A stretch of 28,571 nt of DNA, from positions 1 through 28,571 of the forward strand of contig JBBRZF010000027.1 of the NCBI GenBank assembly GCA_038236965.1. The letters run 5' to 3'. This document shows positions 7,786-15,425 of the stretch, one piece after another. Numbering within the stretch: position 1 is the first letter of the stretch; each line of letters starts with the position of its first letter. This DNA comes from JBBRZF01 sp038236965. GTDB lineage: Bacteria > Acidobacteriota > Terriglobia > Terriglobales > Acidobacteriaceae. The notes under the pieces are model-generated. The model did not search any database. It saw nothing but the letters and a program-made list of their open reading frames with translations, and was not told the origin of the DNA. The translations under genes and the position numbers were made by a program.

Positions 7786-8987
7786 TGGAGCAGTCCCTGG
7801 ACCAGGCACGTCGGATAAGAGTTCGAGTGTCGGCGCGCGAAGCTGCATCCGGCCATGGGACTGATTTCCGCTCGCCTGATTCCCTGCCCGCCTACGTTCC
7901 CGAACTCGACGGACTGCGTGGGCTCGCCGTGCTGATGGTGGTGATCTATCACTGCCATGACAAACTCGGCGGCGTGCATCTGGAATCGCTCGCGCATTGG
8001 GGATGGGCGGGCGTGAACCTGTTCTTCGTGCTCTCCGGATTCCTCATCACCGGCATCATCGTCGACAGCCGCCGCGACCCGCATTTCTTCCGCAACTTCT
8101 ACGCTCGTCGCGGACTGCGCATCTGGCCGGTCTACCTCCTGCTGCTGCTTTTGAATTACGTCATCGTGCCTTGGGTATTCGGAAATTTCTGGTGGGCCTT
8201 CGAACTTTGCCGCAACGCGCCGTGGCCCTATTACCTGCTGTTTGTGCAGAACCTTTTCCTCATCGCGATTCCCGGTACCATCGGGCCCACGTGGTCGCTG
8301 GCTATCGAGGAACAGTTCTACGTGGTCTGGGCTCCCGTCGCGCGCTACTTCCGCGCAGGAGTGCTGCTGCCGCTGCTGATCGCAATCCTGATCGCATCTC
8401 CGTTCTTTCGCATGGCCGGCGGCGTACACATCACGCCCACTAACACGCTGAATCATCTGGATGGTTTGGCCGTGGGCGCACTCATCGCGCTGGGAATGCG
8501 GAAGCTGGGATACGCGCACAAAGTTTGGAAATGGATCACCGGAACGTCGCTGGCGATCGGCCTTTTCGGCACTGTTTACATGGTCTTCCGCGGCTCCGCT
8601 TTTACGGATTCCTACCTCGCAATCGGCTTTGGCGGAATACTGCTGGCAGCCCTGCGGGTGACGGGAAGCGCCAGTCGTTACGGAGCGGCCTTGAAGGTGC
8701 GCCCGCTGCGCTTCCTCGGCACCATCAGTTACGGACTCTATATGACGCACATTCTGGTGTTCACCTTGATAGGCGCTTTTGATCAGAGGATGTTGCGTTA
8801 CGGAGCGTTCGGAGGCCTGACCGTCGTCATCGTCCGGCTCGCGCTATCCATCTCGGTAGCTTCGCTGATGTGGTACGGCTTTGAAAAACCCATCCTGCGC
8901 TTGAAGAGCTACTTCGTGGTCAAGCCCATCGCTCCGCAATTGGCACGGATAGAACTTCCAGACCCGGAGTTAGTCGCCGCCGACTAG
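7785..8987 (+). CDS. Membrane acyltransferase, OafA/YrhL type (acyltransferase 3 family)
   Basis: A 400-residue integral membrane protein that would transfer an acyl group, usually acetyl, to a surface sugar or lipid. The first membrane helix carries YVPELDGLRGLAVLMVVIYH with the conserved RxxA-like start and His56. WAGVNLFFVLSGFLI and GPTWSLAIEEQFYVVW follow in the expected order, then about eight hydrophobic segments. I take the GTG at 7785, which shares its G with the thiG stop codon (TAGTG), with GGAG ten bases upstream. This implies translational coupling to thiG. A later GTG at 7827 is possible because the first 35 residues are not conserved-looking. There is no functional link to thiamine; the acyl acceptor is unknown. 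A bidirectional terminator follows. Confidence 0.9.
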   Translation: MEQSLDQARRIRVRVSAREAASGHGTDFRSPDSLPAYVPELDGLRGLAVLMVVIYHCHDKLGGVHLESLAHWGWAGVNLFFVLSGFLITGIIVDSRRDPHFFRNFYARRGLRIWPVYLLLLLLNYVIVPWVFGNFWWAFELCRNAPWPYYLLFVQNLFLIAIPGTIGPTWSLAIEEQFYVVWAPVARYFRAGVLLPLLIAILIASPFFRMAGGVHITPTNTLNHLDGLAVGALIALGMRKLGYAHKVWKWITGTSLAIGLFGTVYMVFRGSAFTDSYLAIGFGGILLAALRVTGSASRYGAALKVRPLRFLGTISYGLYMTHILVFTLIGAFDQRMLRYGAFGGLTVVIVRLALSISVASLMWYGFEKPILRLKSYFVVKPIAPQLARIELPDPELVAAD

Positions 8988-8999
8988 ACCCGCAAAAGA

Positions 9000-9033
9000 T
9001 TAGGGCGGCCGAAGCCGCCCTAACTAACTTTTT
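9000..9033. terminator. Bidirectional rho-independent terminator between convergent genes
   Basis: TTAGGGCGGC (9000-9009) and GCCGCCCTAA (9014-9023) form a perfect 10-bp stem with a CGAA loop. Rightward it is followed by TTTTT at 9029-9033; leftward by TCTTTT at 8999-8994. It can therefore end both the thiG-acyltransferase transcript and the leftward phosphohexomutase-ftsB transcript. Confidence 0.85.
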
Positions 9034-9148
9034 CGACCCAGCGAAGACCCCAAATCCGCGCCAGACCTGTTCCTCGCCATCGATCCAGCGAGACTTCCGG
9101 GAGCACTCCGCCGTCTTGCAGGACGTCGAAGTGCGAAGAGCTTAACAC
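9020..9148 (-). CDS. Candidate 42-residue small protein downstream of ftsB
   Basis: Between the ftsB stop and the terminator, a leftward frame starts with GTG at 9148 and reads LSSSHFDVLQDGGVLPEVSL, then DRWRGTGLARIWGLRWVEKVS, ending at a TAG inside the terminator stem. The amino-acid mix looks protein-like (four Trp, balanced charge) and AGGA lies 3 bases before the GTG, closer than ideal. The frame is also open upstream to inside ftsB, so the true start is uncertain. I do not recognise a family. It may be a real short protein, the tail of a decayed gene, or chance; otherwise this 214-base gap holds nothing but the terminator. Confidence 0.35.
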   Translation of the reverse strand: MLSSSHFDVLQDGGVLPEVSLDRWRGTGLARIWGLRWVEKVS

Positions 9149-9201
9149 AGTTCCTTGTCTCAGCAATATCCCTAAAATGACAAAAACACCTTGGGTGGGA
9201 G

Positions 9202-9567
9202 CTACTTCGTCGGCATCTTGTTTTCGGCTGCAGCGGGAAGTTCCTGTTTCGGAGCAGGCATCACGTAAACCACTTCGCCGGGACGCGCATACTTCAATTG
9301 TTCGCGCGCTTCCTTCTCAATGGTATTGGGATCGGCCTTCTGCAGGTTGTGGATACCTTGCTGCAGACGGTCGTTCTCCATCCGCATCTCCTGCACCTCT
9401 CGCTGAAGTCGCTGGTGCTCCGCCTTCTTGCGTTCGTAAACCATCCACCCGTTCGCGCCGAAGACAACGTGGAAGGCCAGGTACATCGCAAACACAGTAA
9501 CGCCGCCGGTCGCAAGCTTGCGACGCCACTGGTACAGCTTCTCGGAGATCGTTTGAACGAACCGCAT
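9202..9567 (-). CDS. ftsB: FtsB/DivIC-like septum formation initiator
   Basis: A 121-residue single-pass membrane protein of the bacterial division complex, which joins FtsL and FtsQ/DivIB at the septum. A basic cytoplasmic tail (residues 1-20) is followed by one membrane helix (about 21-42). A coiled coil follows (YERKKAEHQRLQREVQEMRMENDRL, with heptad Leu/Met), and then the family signature DPNTIEKEAREQLKYARPGEVVYV. A Pro/Glu/Ala-rich tail of about 20 residues ends the protein. The gene lies 24 bases behind the phosphohexomutase stop, so the two are probably co-transcribed. Confidence 0.9.
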   Translation of the reverse strand: MRFVQTISEKLYQWRRKLATGGVTVFAMYLAFHVVFGANGWMVYERKKAEHQRLQREVQEMRMENDRLQQGIHNLQKADPNTIEKEAREQLKYARPGEVVYVMPAPKQELPAAAENKMPTK

Positions 9568-9591
9568 GAACTTCAGAGCCCTCTTCTTTAA

Positions 9592-10995
9592 CTACTCAAA
9601 TACCCACTGCTTGGCAGCGGCGCTCAACTTCTCTGCTTCCGCTTCCGTGCGCGCTTCCGTGTAGATGCGTACTACCGGTTCGGTGCCACTCAGCCGATAA
9701 CAGACCCAGGAGCCATCGTCTAGCACCAGTTTCATTCCGTCAGTGCGGACGATATGCGAAACCTTGTGCGAGGCGAACTCGCCCGGCTCCGCACCTAACT
9801 TTGTAGTGAACTTCGTTTTGACCTCCTCCGTCAAGCGGAAGTTCTCTCTTCGTGGATAGAAGGAACCTACTTTAGCAAATAGCTCCTGTAGCTGTGCACC
9901 CAGCGATTTACCCCGCGCGGCCACCATTTCGCAGCAGAGCAGCCCCGCGATGACGCCATCTTTCTCCGGCGTGTGGTAACGGATGGACAAGCCCGCGCTC
10001 TCTTCGCCACCGATGGCAATCTTGTCCTGCTTGATGAGTTCTCCGATGTATTTGAAGCCGACAGGAGTCTCGTGCAGTTCCACGCCATGGTGCTTCGCCA
10101 GGGCATTGATCATGTTGGTCGTCGCGACGGATTTCGCTACGCCATTCTTCCAGCCGCGCGATTCCACCAGGTAATCGAAGAGTAGCGCGATGATGTAATT
10201 CGGCTGCAGGAAGGTGCTATCTTCATCCACGACGCCGAAGCGGTCCGCGTCGCCGTCCGTTGCAATGCCGATGCGCGCTCCCGTGGAACGCATTTTGGCG
10301 CGAAGATCGTCGAGCAGTTCGCCGTCGGGTTCGGGCGCGTGTCCGCCGAAGAGCACGTCGCGGGTGTCGTGAACCGTGCCAACATCGATGCCTGCCTCGC
10401 GCAGGATGGCGTCGCTATAGCCCCGCGCCGCTCCCCACAAAGGGTCGAAGCAGACCTTGATGCCCGACTTCTTGATGACCTTCAGGTCCACCAGTTCTGT
10501 GAGCCGCTTAAGGTAATGCGAACGGACTTCAATCTCCTCGCGCTTCATTCCCGTCGAGCTTCCATTGGCGACATCGTCGCCCAGAGCGGCGATTTCGGCT
10601 TCAATCTTCCCCGTCGCCTGAGGCAGCGCGGGAGCGCCGTCCGGCGTAGAAAACTTGATGCCGTTATATTCCGACGGATTGTGCGAGGCGGTGAAGTTGA
10701 TGGCGCCGTCCGTCTTCTGACGCATCACTTCGTAAGAGATCGCTGGCGTGGGCGCAGCTTCGCTGATCACTAAAGGCTGAACTCCGTGCTGCTCCAGGAT
10801 GGTGGCAGCCATGTCCACAAACGTTTCGCCCAGGAAGCGCGGATCGCGCCCGAGAACGAGTCGCGCGCCCTGGGGCTTCTCTTTGGCCACGTAGCGCGCA
10901 ATTCCAGTGACGGCGCGCCGCACGTTGTGGAAGGTGAACTCGTCGGCCATAATGGCCCGCCAACCGGATGTGCCGAACTTGATCTGTGTCGCCAT
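9592..10995 (-). CDS. Phosphoglucomutase/phosphomannomutase (alpha-D-phosphohexomutase family)
   Basis: Interconverts hexose 1- and 6-phosphates through an enzyme-bound phosphoserine, feeding nucleotide-sugar synthesis. The 467 residues include every family site: FGTSGWRA near the start, the phosphoserine loop TASHNPSEYNG (Ser104), the metal loop DGDADRF (247-253), the sugar-specificity loop GGEESAGL (329-336) and the phosphate-binding RLSGTEP (434-440). GEES with this spacing is seen in glucose/mannose enzymes rather than GlmM, but specificity cannot be fixed by eye. I start at the ATG at 10995, where the conserved MATQIKFGTSGWRA begins; the frame is open 24 codons further but that part is not conserved-looking. 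It is first in a leftward unit with ftsB and shares its upstream region with divergent cutA. Confidence 0.92.
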   Translation of the reverse strand: MATQIKFGTSGWRAIMADEFTFHNVRRAVTGIARYVAKEKPQGARLVLGRDPRFLGETFVDMAATILEQHGVQPLVISEAAPTPAISYEVMRQKTDGAINFTASHNPSEYNGIKFSTPDGAPALPQATGKIEAEIAALGDDVANGSSTGMKREEIEVRSHYLKRLTELVDLKVIKKSGIKVCFDPLWGAARGYSDAILREAGIDVGTVHDTRDVLFGGHAPEPDGELLDDLRAKMRSTGARIGIATDGDADRFGVVDEDSTFLQPNYIIALLFDYLVESRGWKNGVAKSVATTNMINALAKHHGVELHETPVGFKYIGELIKQDKIAIGGEESAGLSIRYHTPEKDGVIAGLLCCEMVAARGKSLGAQLQELFAKVGSFYPRRENFRLTEEVKTKFTTKLGAEPGEFASHKVSHIVRTDGMKLVLDDGSWVCYRLSGTEPVVRIYTEARTEAEAEKLSAAAKQWVFE

Positions 10996-11122
10996 AGCTC
11001 TCGACCTTAGGTGCAAAGATTGAATGGAAGGTTTGATACGCGCGCCCGACCACCGCGCGCTCGTCAAGCGATGTTACAGGCTGACGCCGAGAATTGTCAT
11101 CCTGCCCCAAGGCTCCCCGCTC

Positions 11123-11160
11123 AATTACCCAATTACAGATAACCCAATTACAATTTTCCC
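11123..11160 (+). repeat. Twin 15-base AT-rich leader repeat upstream of cutA
   Basis: AATTACCCAATTACA (11123-11137) and GATAACCCAATTACA (11138-11152) are tandem copies with three mismatches, followed by ATTTTCCC and the cutA ATG. The layout copies that in front of thiG: two 15-base units, 8 or 9 bases, then ATGGA. There is no Shine-Dalgarno sequence. A TGTCATCCTG decamer at 11095-11104, shared with the repeat at 19962, lies just upstream. Confidence 0.6.
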
Positions 11161-11475
11161 ATGGACCTGCGCCTTGTTCTCTCCACCGCCTCCTCCCGCG
11201 AAGAAGCTCAGAAACTTGCCCAAGCCCTGGTTCACGAGCAGGTCGCCGCCTGCGTCAACATCGTGGGCCCCATCTCCTCCACTTACCGATGGAAAGGTGC
11301 GGTTGAAACTTCGGAAGAGTTTCTGCTCGTCATCAAGACCACCCAGCAGCGCTTTGCCGCCGTGCGCGACCTGTTGCTGCAAAACCATTCGTACCAGTTG
11401 CCCGAGTGCATCTCGGTGGCAATCGACGACGGCAGCACCGACTATCTGAAATGGCTCGCCTCTAACGTGATCTGA
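11161..11475 (+). CDS. cutA: CutA1 divalent-cation tolerance protein
   Basis: A small trimeric cytoplasmic protein of the CutA1 family, structurally PII-like. First linked to copper tolerance in Escherichia coli, its true role is unsettled. The 104 residues carry the family landmarks in order: an N-terminal strand (LRLVLSTASSREEA), AACVNIVGPISSTYRWKG at about 29-46, EEFLLVIKTT, and HSYQLPECISVAI. The ATG at 11161 has no ribosome binding site and follows the AATTACCC leader repeat, so initiation may not use a classical site. A weak hairpin (ATCAC at 11492-11496 with GTGAT at 11505-11509, then T5 at 11517-11521) may end the transcript. Confidence 0.95.
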   Translation: MDLRLVLSTASSREEAQKLAQALVHEQVAACVNIVGPISSTYRWKGAVETSEEFLLVIKTTQQRFAAVRDLLLQNHSYQLPECISVAIDDGSTDYLKWLASNVI

Positions 11476-11491
11476 GCGCGTGCAGCGCGTT

Positions 11492-11521
11492 ATCACTCGT
11501 CAACGTGATGGATACCTTTTT
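11492..11521 (+). terminator. Weak terminator-like hairpin after cutA
   Basis: ATCAC and GTGAT form a 5-bp stem with an 8-base loop, extendable by two G-U pairs, and T5 follows seven bases later. The stem is short and AT-containing, so it is at best a poor terminator. Confidence 0.3.
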
Positions 11522-11551
11522 GCTCCACTTTTTCCACGCAGTGGATTAGAT

Positions 11552-11581
11552 TTCCTTCCCTAATACAATGTGGGGAAGGAA
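11552..11581 (+). promoter_or_regulatory. Perfect 9-bp hairpin enclosing the Shine-Dalgarno site of the second kinase
   Basis: TTCCTTCCC at 11552-11560 is the exact reverse complement of GGGAAGGAA at 11573-11581, separated by 12 bases. The right arm contains the only Shine-Dalgarno sequence, 7 bases before the ATG at 11588. The loop contains TAATACAAT, which resembles a -10 box. It could act as an RNA structure hiding the ribosome site, or as a DNA operator around a promoter; the sequence cannot tell which. Confidence 0.5.
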
Positions 11582-11587
11582 CACGTC

Positions 11588-13111
11588 ATGGTAAGTGGCT
11601 CGACCATACCCCCGGCCCGTCATATTGCCCAGTGGTTCCACAGATTTTTTGTTTACTTGGCACGTAAAGCGATCAACGCCTCGGTGGCAAGCCGCAATAG
11701 CTTGCCTATCTGGCGCTATGGCATTGCGCTCGTAGTTCTCTCAGTCGTCATCATTCTGCGAGCAGTCCTCGCTCCCGCTCTGGAAAGCGAACTCCCTTTC
11801 CTGGGATTGTTCGTGGCTGTCGCATTCACCATCTGGTTCTGCGGAACACGCCCGGCTATCCTGGTGATGATTGTTGGCGAAATCGTCAGCGAATTCCTCT
11901 ATATCCATCCCTTCACTGGCACCAACCTTTCCGATCCCCACCTGAATGTCGAACGACTCATGTACCTCCTCACCGCTGCCGTCATCATCATTCTGGGATA
12001 TTTGGCGGCAAGGGCAGAGCGAATCTCTCACCACCAAAAGGTACGACTCGAACTGGCGGAGCAAGCTGCCACCGCCGGGTACTACGAGTGGGATATCAAG
12101 AACGATCGCTCCATCTGGTCACATGAACTGCGATTGATCTATGGCGTTCCCGATACCTATCCCGCGACCCTCGAATCATGGAAGCAACTGCTTCATCCGG
12201 AGGACCGCGACCGAACGACCTCAGAATTTTTAGAAGCCGGGTACGTGGATAAGACCGACTTCGAACATGTTCACAAGATCGTCACTCCCGCAGGAGAAAT
12301 GAAGTATGTCCTCTTCCGGGACAGAATATTCCGCGACTCGCGTGGGGCTCCCGAAAAACTTGTCGGCCTCGCCATCGACATCACGCAACAACGGGTGGTG
12401 GAGGCGGCGCTGCTCAGGAGCGAGAAACTGGTGGCTGCATCCCGCATGGCGTCTACGGTTTCTCACGAAATAAATAACCCTCTGCAAGCGATTTTGAGCA
12501 TGCTGTTTCTTATCCGTACCGACTCTTCCCTGTCGCCCTACATCCTGAGACTTGTCGACAAGGCTGACCATGAGATTCGGCGAGTGGCTGCACTGGCGCA
12601 ACGGAGCCTGAGATTCTTCCACGACACAAGGGTTTCAGAGTTACTCGATCTGGGACAGTTGGTGTCGTACGTCGTGGACATTCATCGCAGGCGAGCGGAC
12701 GCGGCGAAGATCGAGGTGCAGGTCAGTGTGGATTGGGATTGCGCAATACGATTCAATCCTGAAGATTTGAACCAGGTGCTTTCCAACCTGATCGTGAACG
12801 CGATCGATGCAATGAGTAAAACCGGGGGCAGGCTGGAGATCTACGCCATTCGGAAAGAAGAATTCGTGGAACTAACCGTGAAGGACTCTGGCACCGGTAT
12901 CGACGCAGCACACGTGAGCAAGGTATTCGACCCGTTCTTCACGACCAAAGGCATCATCGGAACCGGGCTTGGGCTGTGGGCGAGTAAGGAAATCGTTGAG
13001 GCTTGCGGCGGATCGTTGGAGGTTGAAACCAGCACTTGGCCAGAGAACCACGGCACCCGATTCATCATGAAACTGCCTCTGGCGAGGCAAAGAGCATTTG
13101 CGGCGCATTAG
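11588..13111 (+). CDS. Membrane sensor histidine kinase, DUF4118-like-PAS-HisKA-HATPase
   Basis: A 507-residue sensor kinase. Residues 43-142 contain about four hydrophobic helices with the FLGLFVAVAFTIWFCGTRPA pattern of DUF4118-like sensors. One PAS domain of the PAS_3 style follows (about 158-270: GYYEWDIKNDRSIWS, HPEDRDR, GLAIDITQQR). The phospho-acceptor is His293 in STVSHEINNPLQA. The ATPase domain has the N box NLIVNAIDAM (400-409), DSGTGI and GTGLGLWASKEI. Its H box, the RSLRFF stretch and the GLW motif closely match the kinase at 2747-5029. I start at the ATG at 11588 because GGGGAAGGA is 7 bases upstream; a GTG at 11570 would add six residues but overlaps that site. No response regulator is adjacent. 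The gene is convergent with argS. Confidence 0.92.
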   Translation: MVSGSTIPPARHIAQWFHRFFVYLARKAINASVASRNSLPIWRYGIALVVLSVVIILRAVLAPALESELPFLGLFVAVAFTIWFCGTRPAILVMIVGEIVSEFLYIHPFTGTNLSDPHLNVERLMYLLTAAVIIILGYLAARAERISHHQKVRLELAEQAATAGYYEWDIKNDRSIWSHELRLIYGVPDTYPATLESWKQLLHPEDRDRTTSEFLEAGYVDKTDFEHVHKIVTPAGEMKYVLFRDRIFRDSRGAPEKLVGLAIDITQQRVVEAALLRSEKLVAASRMASTVSHEINNPLQAILSMLFLIRTDSSLSPYILRLVDKADHEIRRVAALAQRSLRFFHDTRVSELLDLGQLVSYVVDIHRRRADAAKIEVQVSVDWDCAIRFNPEDLNQVLSNLIVNAIDAMSKTGGRLEIYAIRKEEFVELTVKDSGTGIDAAHVSKVFDPFFTTKGIIGTGLGLWASKEIVEACGGSLEVETSTWPENHGTRFIMKLPLARQRAFAAH

Positions 13112-13178
13112 AAATCGGTTCCCTCCCCCGGGCCTCCCCCGAACACTGTAGTCGTATCGACTGTGCGAGAGTGCGCCG

Positions 13179-15176
13179 CTACATCACCGGCGGCGCTTCA
13201 ACCCCCATCACGTCCAACACGCGGAGCAACTCCCTGCGAACAACGGCGGCCGTCGTCATCAGGAAATGTTTTCGTGCTTCATCCGTCTCGTTCAGGATGT
13301 GGTGGCGGTGATAGAAGTTGTTGAACTGCTGCGATAACTGGAACGCATATTTCGCCAGGTAGGCAGGCTCCGTCGTGGTGATGCACTGCTCGATGATCTG
13401 CGAAGTCTGCGCCGCCAGCAGCCAGAGCTGCCAGATCTCCGTCCCCGTTTCCCCCTCGAAGAAGCGCTCGAAATCCGCCGGTTTCGCCAACACTTCTTCC
13501 TGCGTGGTGCCAGCCTTGCGGAAGATGTTCGTAGCGCGAACCACAGCGTATTGCGCGTAAGGCCCGGTCTCTCCCTCGAAGGCAAGCGCCTCCCGGAAGT
13601 CGAATGCGATCACCGATTGCTTGGTGAACTTCAGCATGAAGTAGCGAAGTGCGCCGATGGCGATCTGCTTGGCGATGTCGCCGCGCTCGCCTTCAGCCAT
13701 TTCCGGATGTCGCGAATCGACCTCCGCCTTGGCTGCGTCGATAAGTTTATCCAGCAGGTCGTCGGCCTTTACGCCGAATCCCTTGCGTCCGCTGACTTCT
13801 ATATACGAACGCTTCTGGTCTTCTTCGCTCACGTTGTATCCCAAGTCCATCGCGCAACGCGGAGTAAGCGCCACCATCTCGTAGGAAAAGTGCGTGTAGT
13901 GCTCCGCTTTGTCCGTGTATCCAAGCAGGCGTATGGCTTCTTTCACCGTCTCCTGCGGATCGCTCTGTCGCGCGTCGATGACGTTGTAGATCTCCGCCAC
14001 ACTGCCAAAATGCGGATGCCCGCTCTCACCATTGCCTGGGTCGGTCGAGATCCAGACATCTTTTCCATGCGGATATTGGAAGAATTTCTTGTAGCCGAAA
14101 TCCTGCGCCAGTAATCCGAACTTCCACATGTGATACGCGATGTCTTTGCCCACATAACCGACGGTACCGTTGGAACGCACGATGACCTTTGCGTCTTCAT
14201 TCGGCCCCTCGGCATCCACCGCCTGCTCGCCTTCTACGACTTCCACGGCCACCTCTTTGGTCGGACGCGTCATCACCCAGCAGCCTTTATTTTTTCCGGC
14301 TCCTTCAAAGTAGAGGACGCCTTTTTCTTTCAACTGCTCGAACGCCAGCTTCCAGAATCCGAGGTGCAATACTTCGCTCTCGCGCGGCAGGAAATCGTAT
14401 TCGATGGAGAGGCGCTCCATGGTTTCCAGATGACGACGCAGTACAGCAGTCGAAATCATGTCGGCGATTTCCGCCAGTTCGTTGCCGCCTTGCTCGATGG
14501 CGTGCAGCGTGTCCAGACGCAGCTTCTTGCGCGCCTCCTGTTTACCTTCCTCGGCATACCAGTTCGAAACTCTTGCGTAAAGGTCCCAGCAATAGAAATC
14601 GAACAGCGGCGTGCCCGCAATGATTCCGGCCACATCGCTTTTCGACTTCCCTTCTATCTGGGTAAAGCCCACCACCACGTCCGCGACCTGCACGCCCGTA
14701 TTGTCGATGTAGTTCTGAACATCCACTTCGCGTCCGGCGGCGCGCAGTAGACGCACAAAGGTATCTCCGAGAATAGAATTCCGCAGATGTCCTATATGCG
14801 CAGCCTTGTTGGGATTGATGGAGGTGTGCTCCACCATCACTTTCCCGGCCGTGCTGGCGTCTGCAATGGAGTCTTGCGCCACCAGTTGTGTCGCCGTCGA
14901 TGCGCGGTCCACGCGCGCATTGATGTATCCCGCGCCCGCAACTTCAAATGCGCTGAATCCTTCCAGCGGCGGCATCGTCGTAATCACCTCTTCGGCGATC
15001 TTGCGCGGAGCCTTGCGCAGACGCTTTGCCAGTTCGAACGAGAACGGCAGCGCATACTCTCCCATCTCTATCTTGGGGGGCTGCTCCACCACGATCGTGG
15101 CGAGCTCGACATCATATTTCTCGCGAAGGAACTTGCGGACGTGATCAACCAGGCGGCGTTGTAGCTGACGATACAA
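13179..15176 (-). CDS. argS: Arginyl-tRNA synthetase
   Basis: Charges tRNA-Arg with arginine; class I, monomeric, cytoplasmic. The 665 residues begin with the ArgRS-specific additional N-terminal domain (about 1-110, including MGEYALPFSFELAKRLRK). The catalytic fold shows HIGH at 127-130 within NPNKAAHIGHLRNSILGD, and the KMSKS loop is replaced by SGRKGFGVKADDLLD, as in many ArgRS. The C-terminal DALR anticodon-binding domain ends the protein (YAQYAVVRATNIFRK onward). The start is an uncommon TTG at 15176, supported by AGGAAA about 7 bases upstream, by the lack of any ATG before residue 38, and by the need for the N-terminal domain. An extended -10 promoter lies about 95 bases upstream. Confidence 0.96.
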   Translation of the reverse strand: MYRQLQRRLVDHVRKFLREKYDVELATIVVEQPPKIEMGEYALPFSFELAKRLRKAPRKIAEEVITTMPPLEGFSAFEVAGAGYINARVDRASTATQLVAQDSIADASTAGKVMVEHTSINPNKAAHIGHLRNSILGDTFVRLLRAAGREVDVQNYIDNTGVQVADVVVGFTQIEGKSKSDVAGIIAGTPLFDFYCWDLYARVSNWYAEEGKQEARKKLRLDTLHAIEQGGNELAEIADMISTAVLRRHLETMERLSIEYDFLPRESEVLHLGFWKLAFEQLKEKGVLYFEGAGKNKGCWVMTRPTKEVAVEVVEGEQAVDAEGPNEDAKVIVRSNGTVGYVGKDIAYHMWKFGLLAQDFGYKKFFQYPHGKDVWISTDPGNGESGHPHFGSVAEIYNVIDARQSDPQETVKEAIRLLGYTDKAEHYTHFSYEMVALTPRCAMDLGYNVSEEDQKRSYIEVSGRKGFGVKADDLLDKLIDAAKAEVDSRHPEMAEGERGDIAKQIAIGALRYFMLKFTKQSVIAFDFREALAFEGETGPYAQYAVVRATNIFRKAGTTQEEVLAKPADFERFFEGETGTEIWQLWLLAAQTSQIIEQCITTTEPAYLAKYAFQLSQQFNNFYHRHHILNETDEARKHFLMTTAAVVRRELLRVLDVMGVEAPPVM

Positions 15177-15272
15177 GTGCGATTTCCTGTTCTTTACAAA
15201 CGGGGTGGGGAACGATCAGGGACGCTGCGCAAACGCGCGCGGAGCTGCTCGTAACCTGCTGAGGAACAAGCG

Positions 15273-15281
15273 ATTATAACA
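15273..15281 (-). promoter_or_regulatory. Extended -10 promoter for argS
   Basis: Reading leftward the sequence is TGTTATAAT, a consensus extended -10 element (TGn then TATAAT). No good -35 box is found at 16 to 18 bases, which extended -10 promoters do not require. It would give a leader of about 90 bases before the TTG start. Confidence 0.55.
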
Positions 15282-15301
15282 AACGCCAGGGCCTCTCCAG
15301 T

Positions 15302-15330
15302 TTGACCGCATCGCGCCAAAAACCTATGAT
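15302..15330 (+). promoter_or_regulatory. Sigma-70-type promoter for larC-metG
   Basis: TTGACC (15302-15307), a 17-base spacer and TATGAT (15325-15330) give one mismatch to each consensus box at the ideal spacing. It would start transcription near 15337, about 90 bases before the larC ATG. It is back to back with the argS promoter, with about 20 bases between the two elements. Confidence 0.6.
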
Positions 15331-15425
15331 GAGGAATTCGGCGCAACTCGCGCATGCCTCGTCTGCGCCTGGGCCAAACTGCCGGATCAGACTTCTATCG
15401 CAACAAGCAAGGACCGAACCACAGA

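Noticed and set aside
7782..8750. 322-residue leftward open frame
   Set aside because: It lies wholly antisense to the acyltransferase, is full of charged, repeat-free residues with no domain pattern, and has no ribosome binding site.
11040..11061. GCGCGC-rich inverted repeat between pgm and cutA
   Set aside because: Runs of GCGCGC are expected by chance at this composition, and no T tract or promoter spacing accompanies it.
13150..13162. AGTCG/CGACT hairpin between the second kinase and argS as a terminator
   Set aside because: A 5-bp stem with a 3-base loop and no T run is too weak to call.
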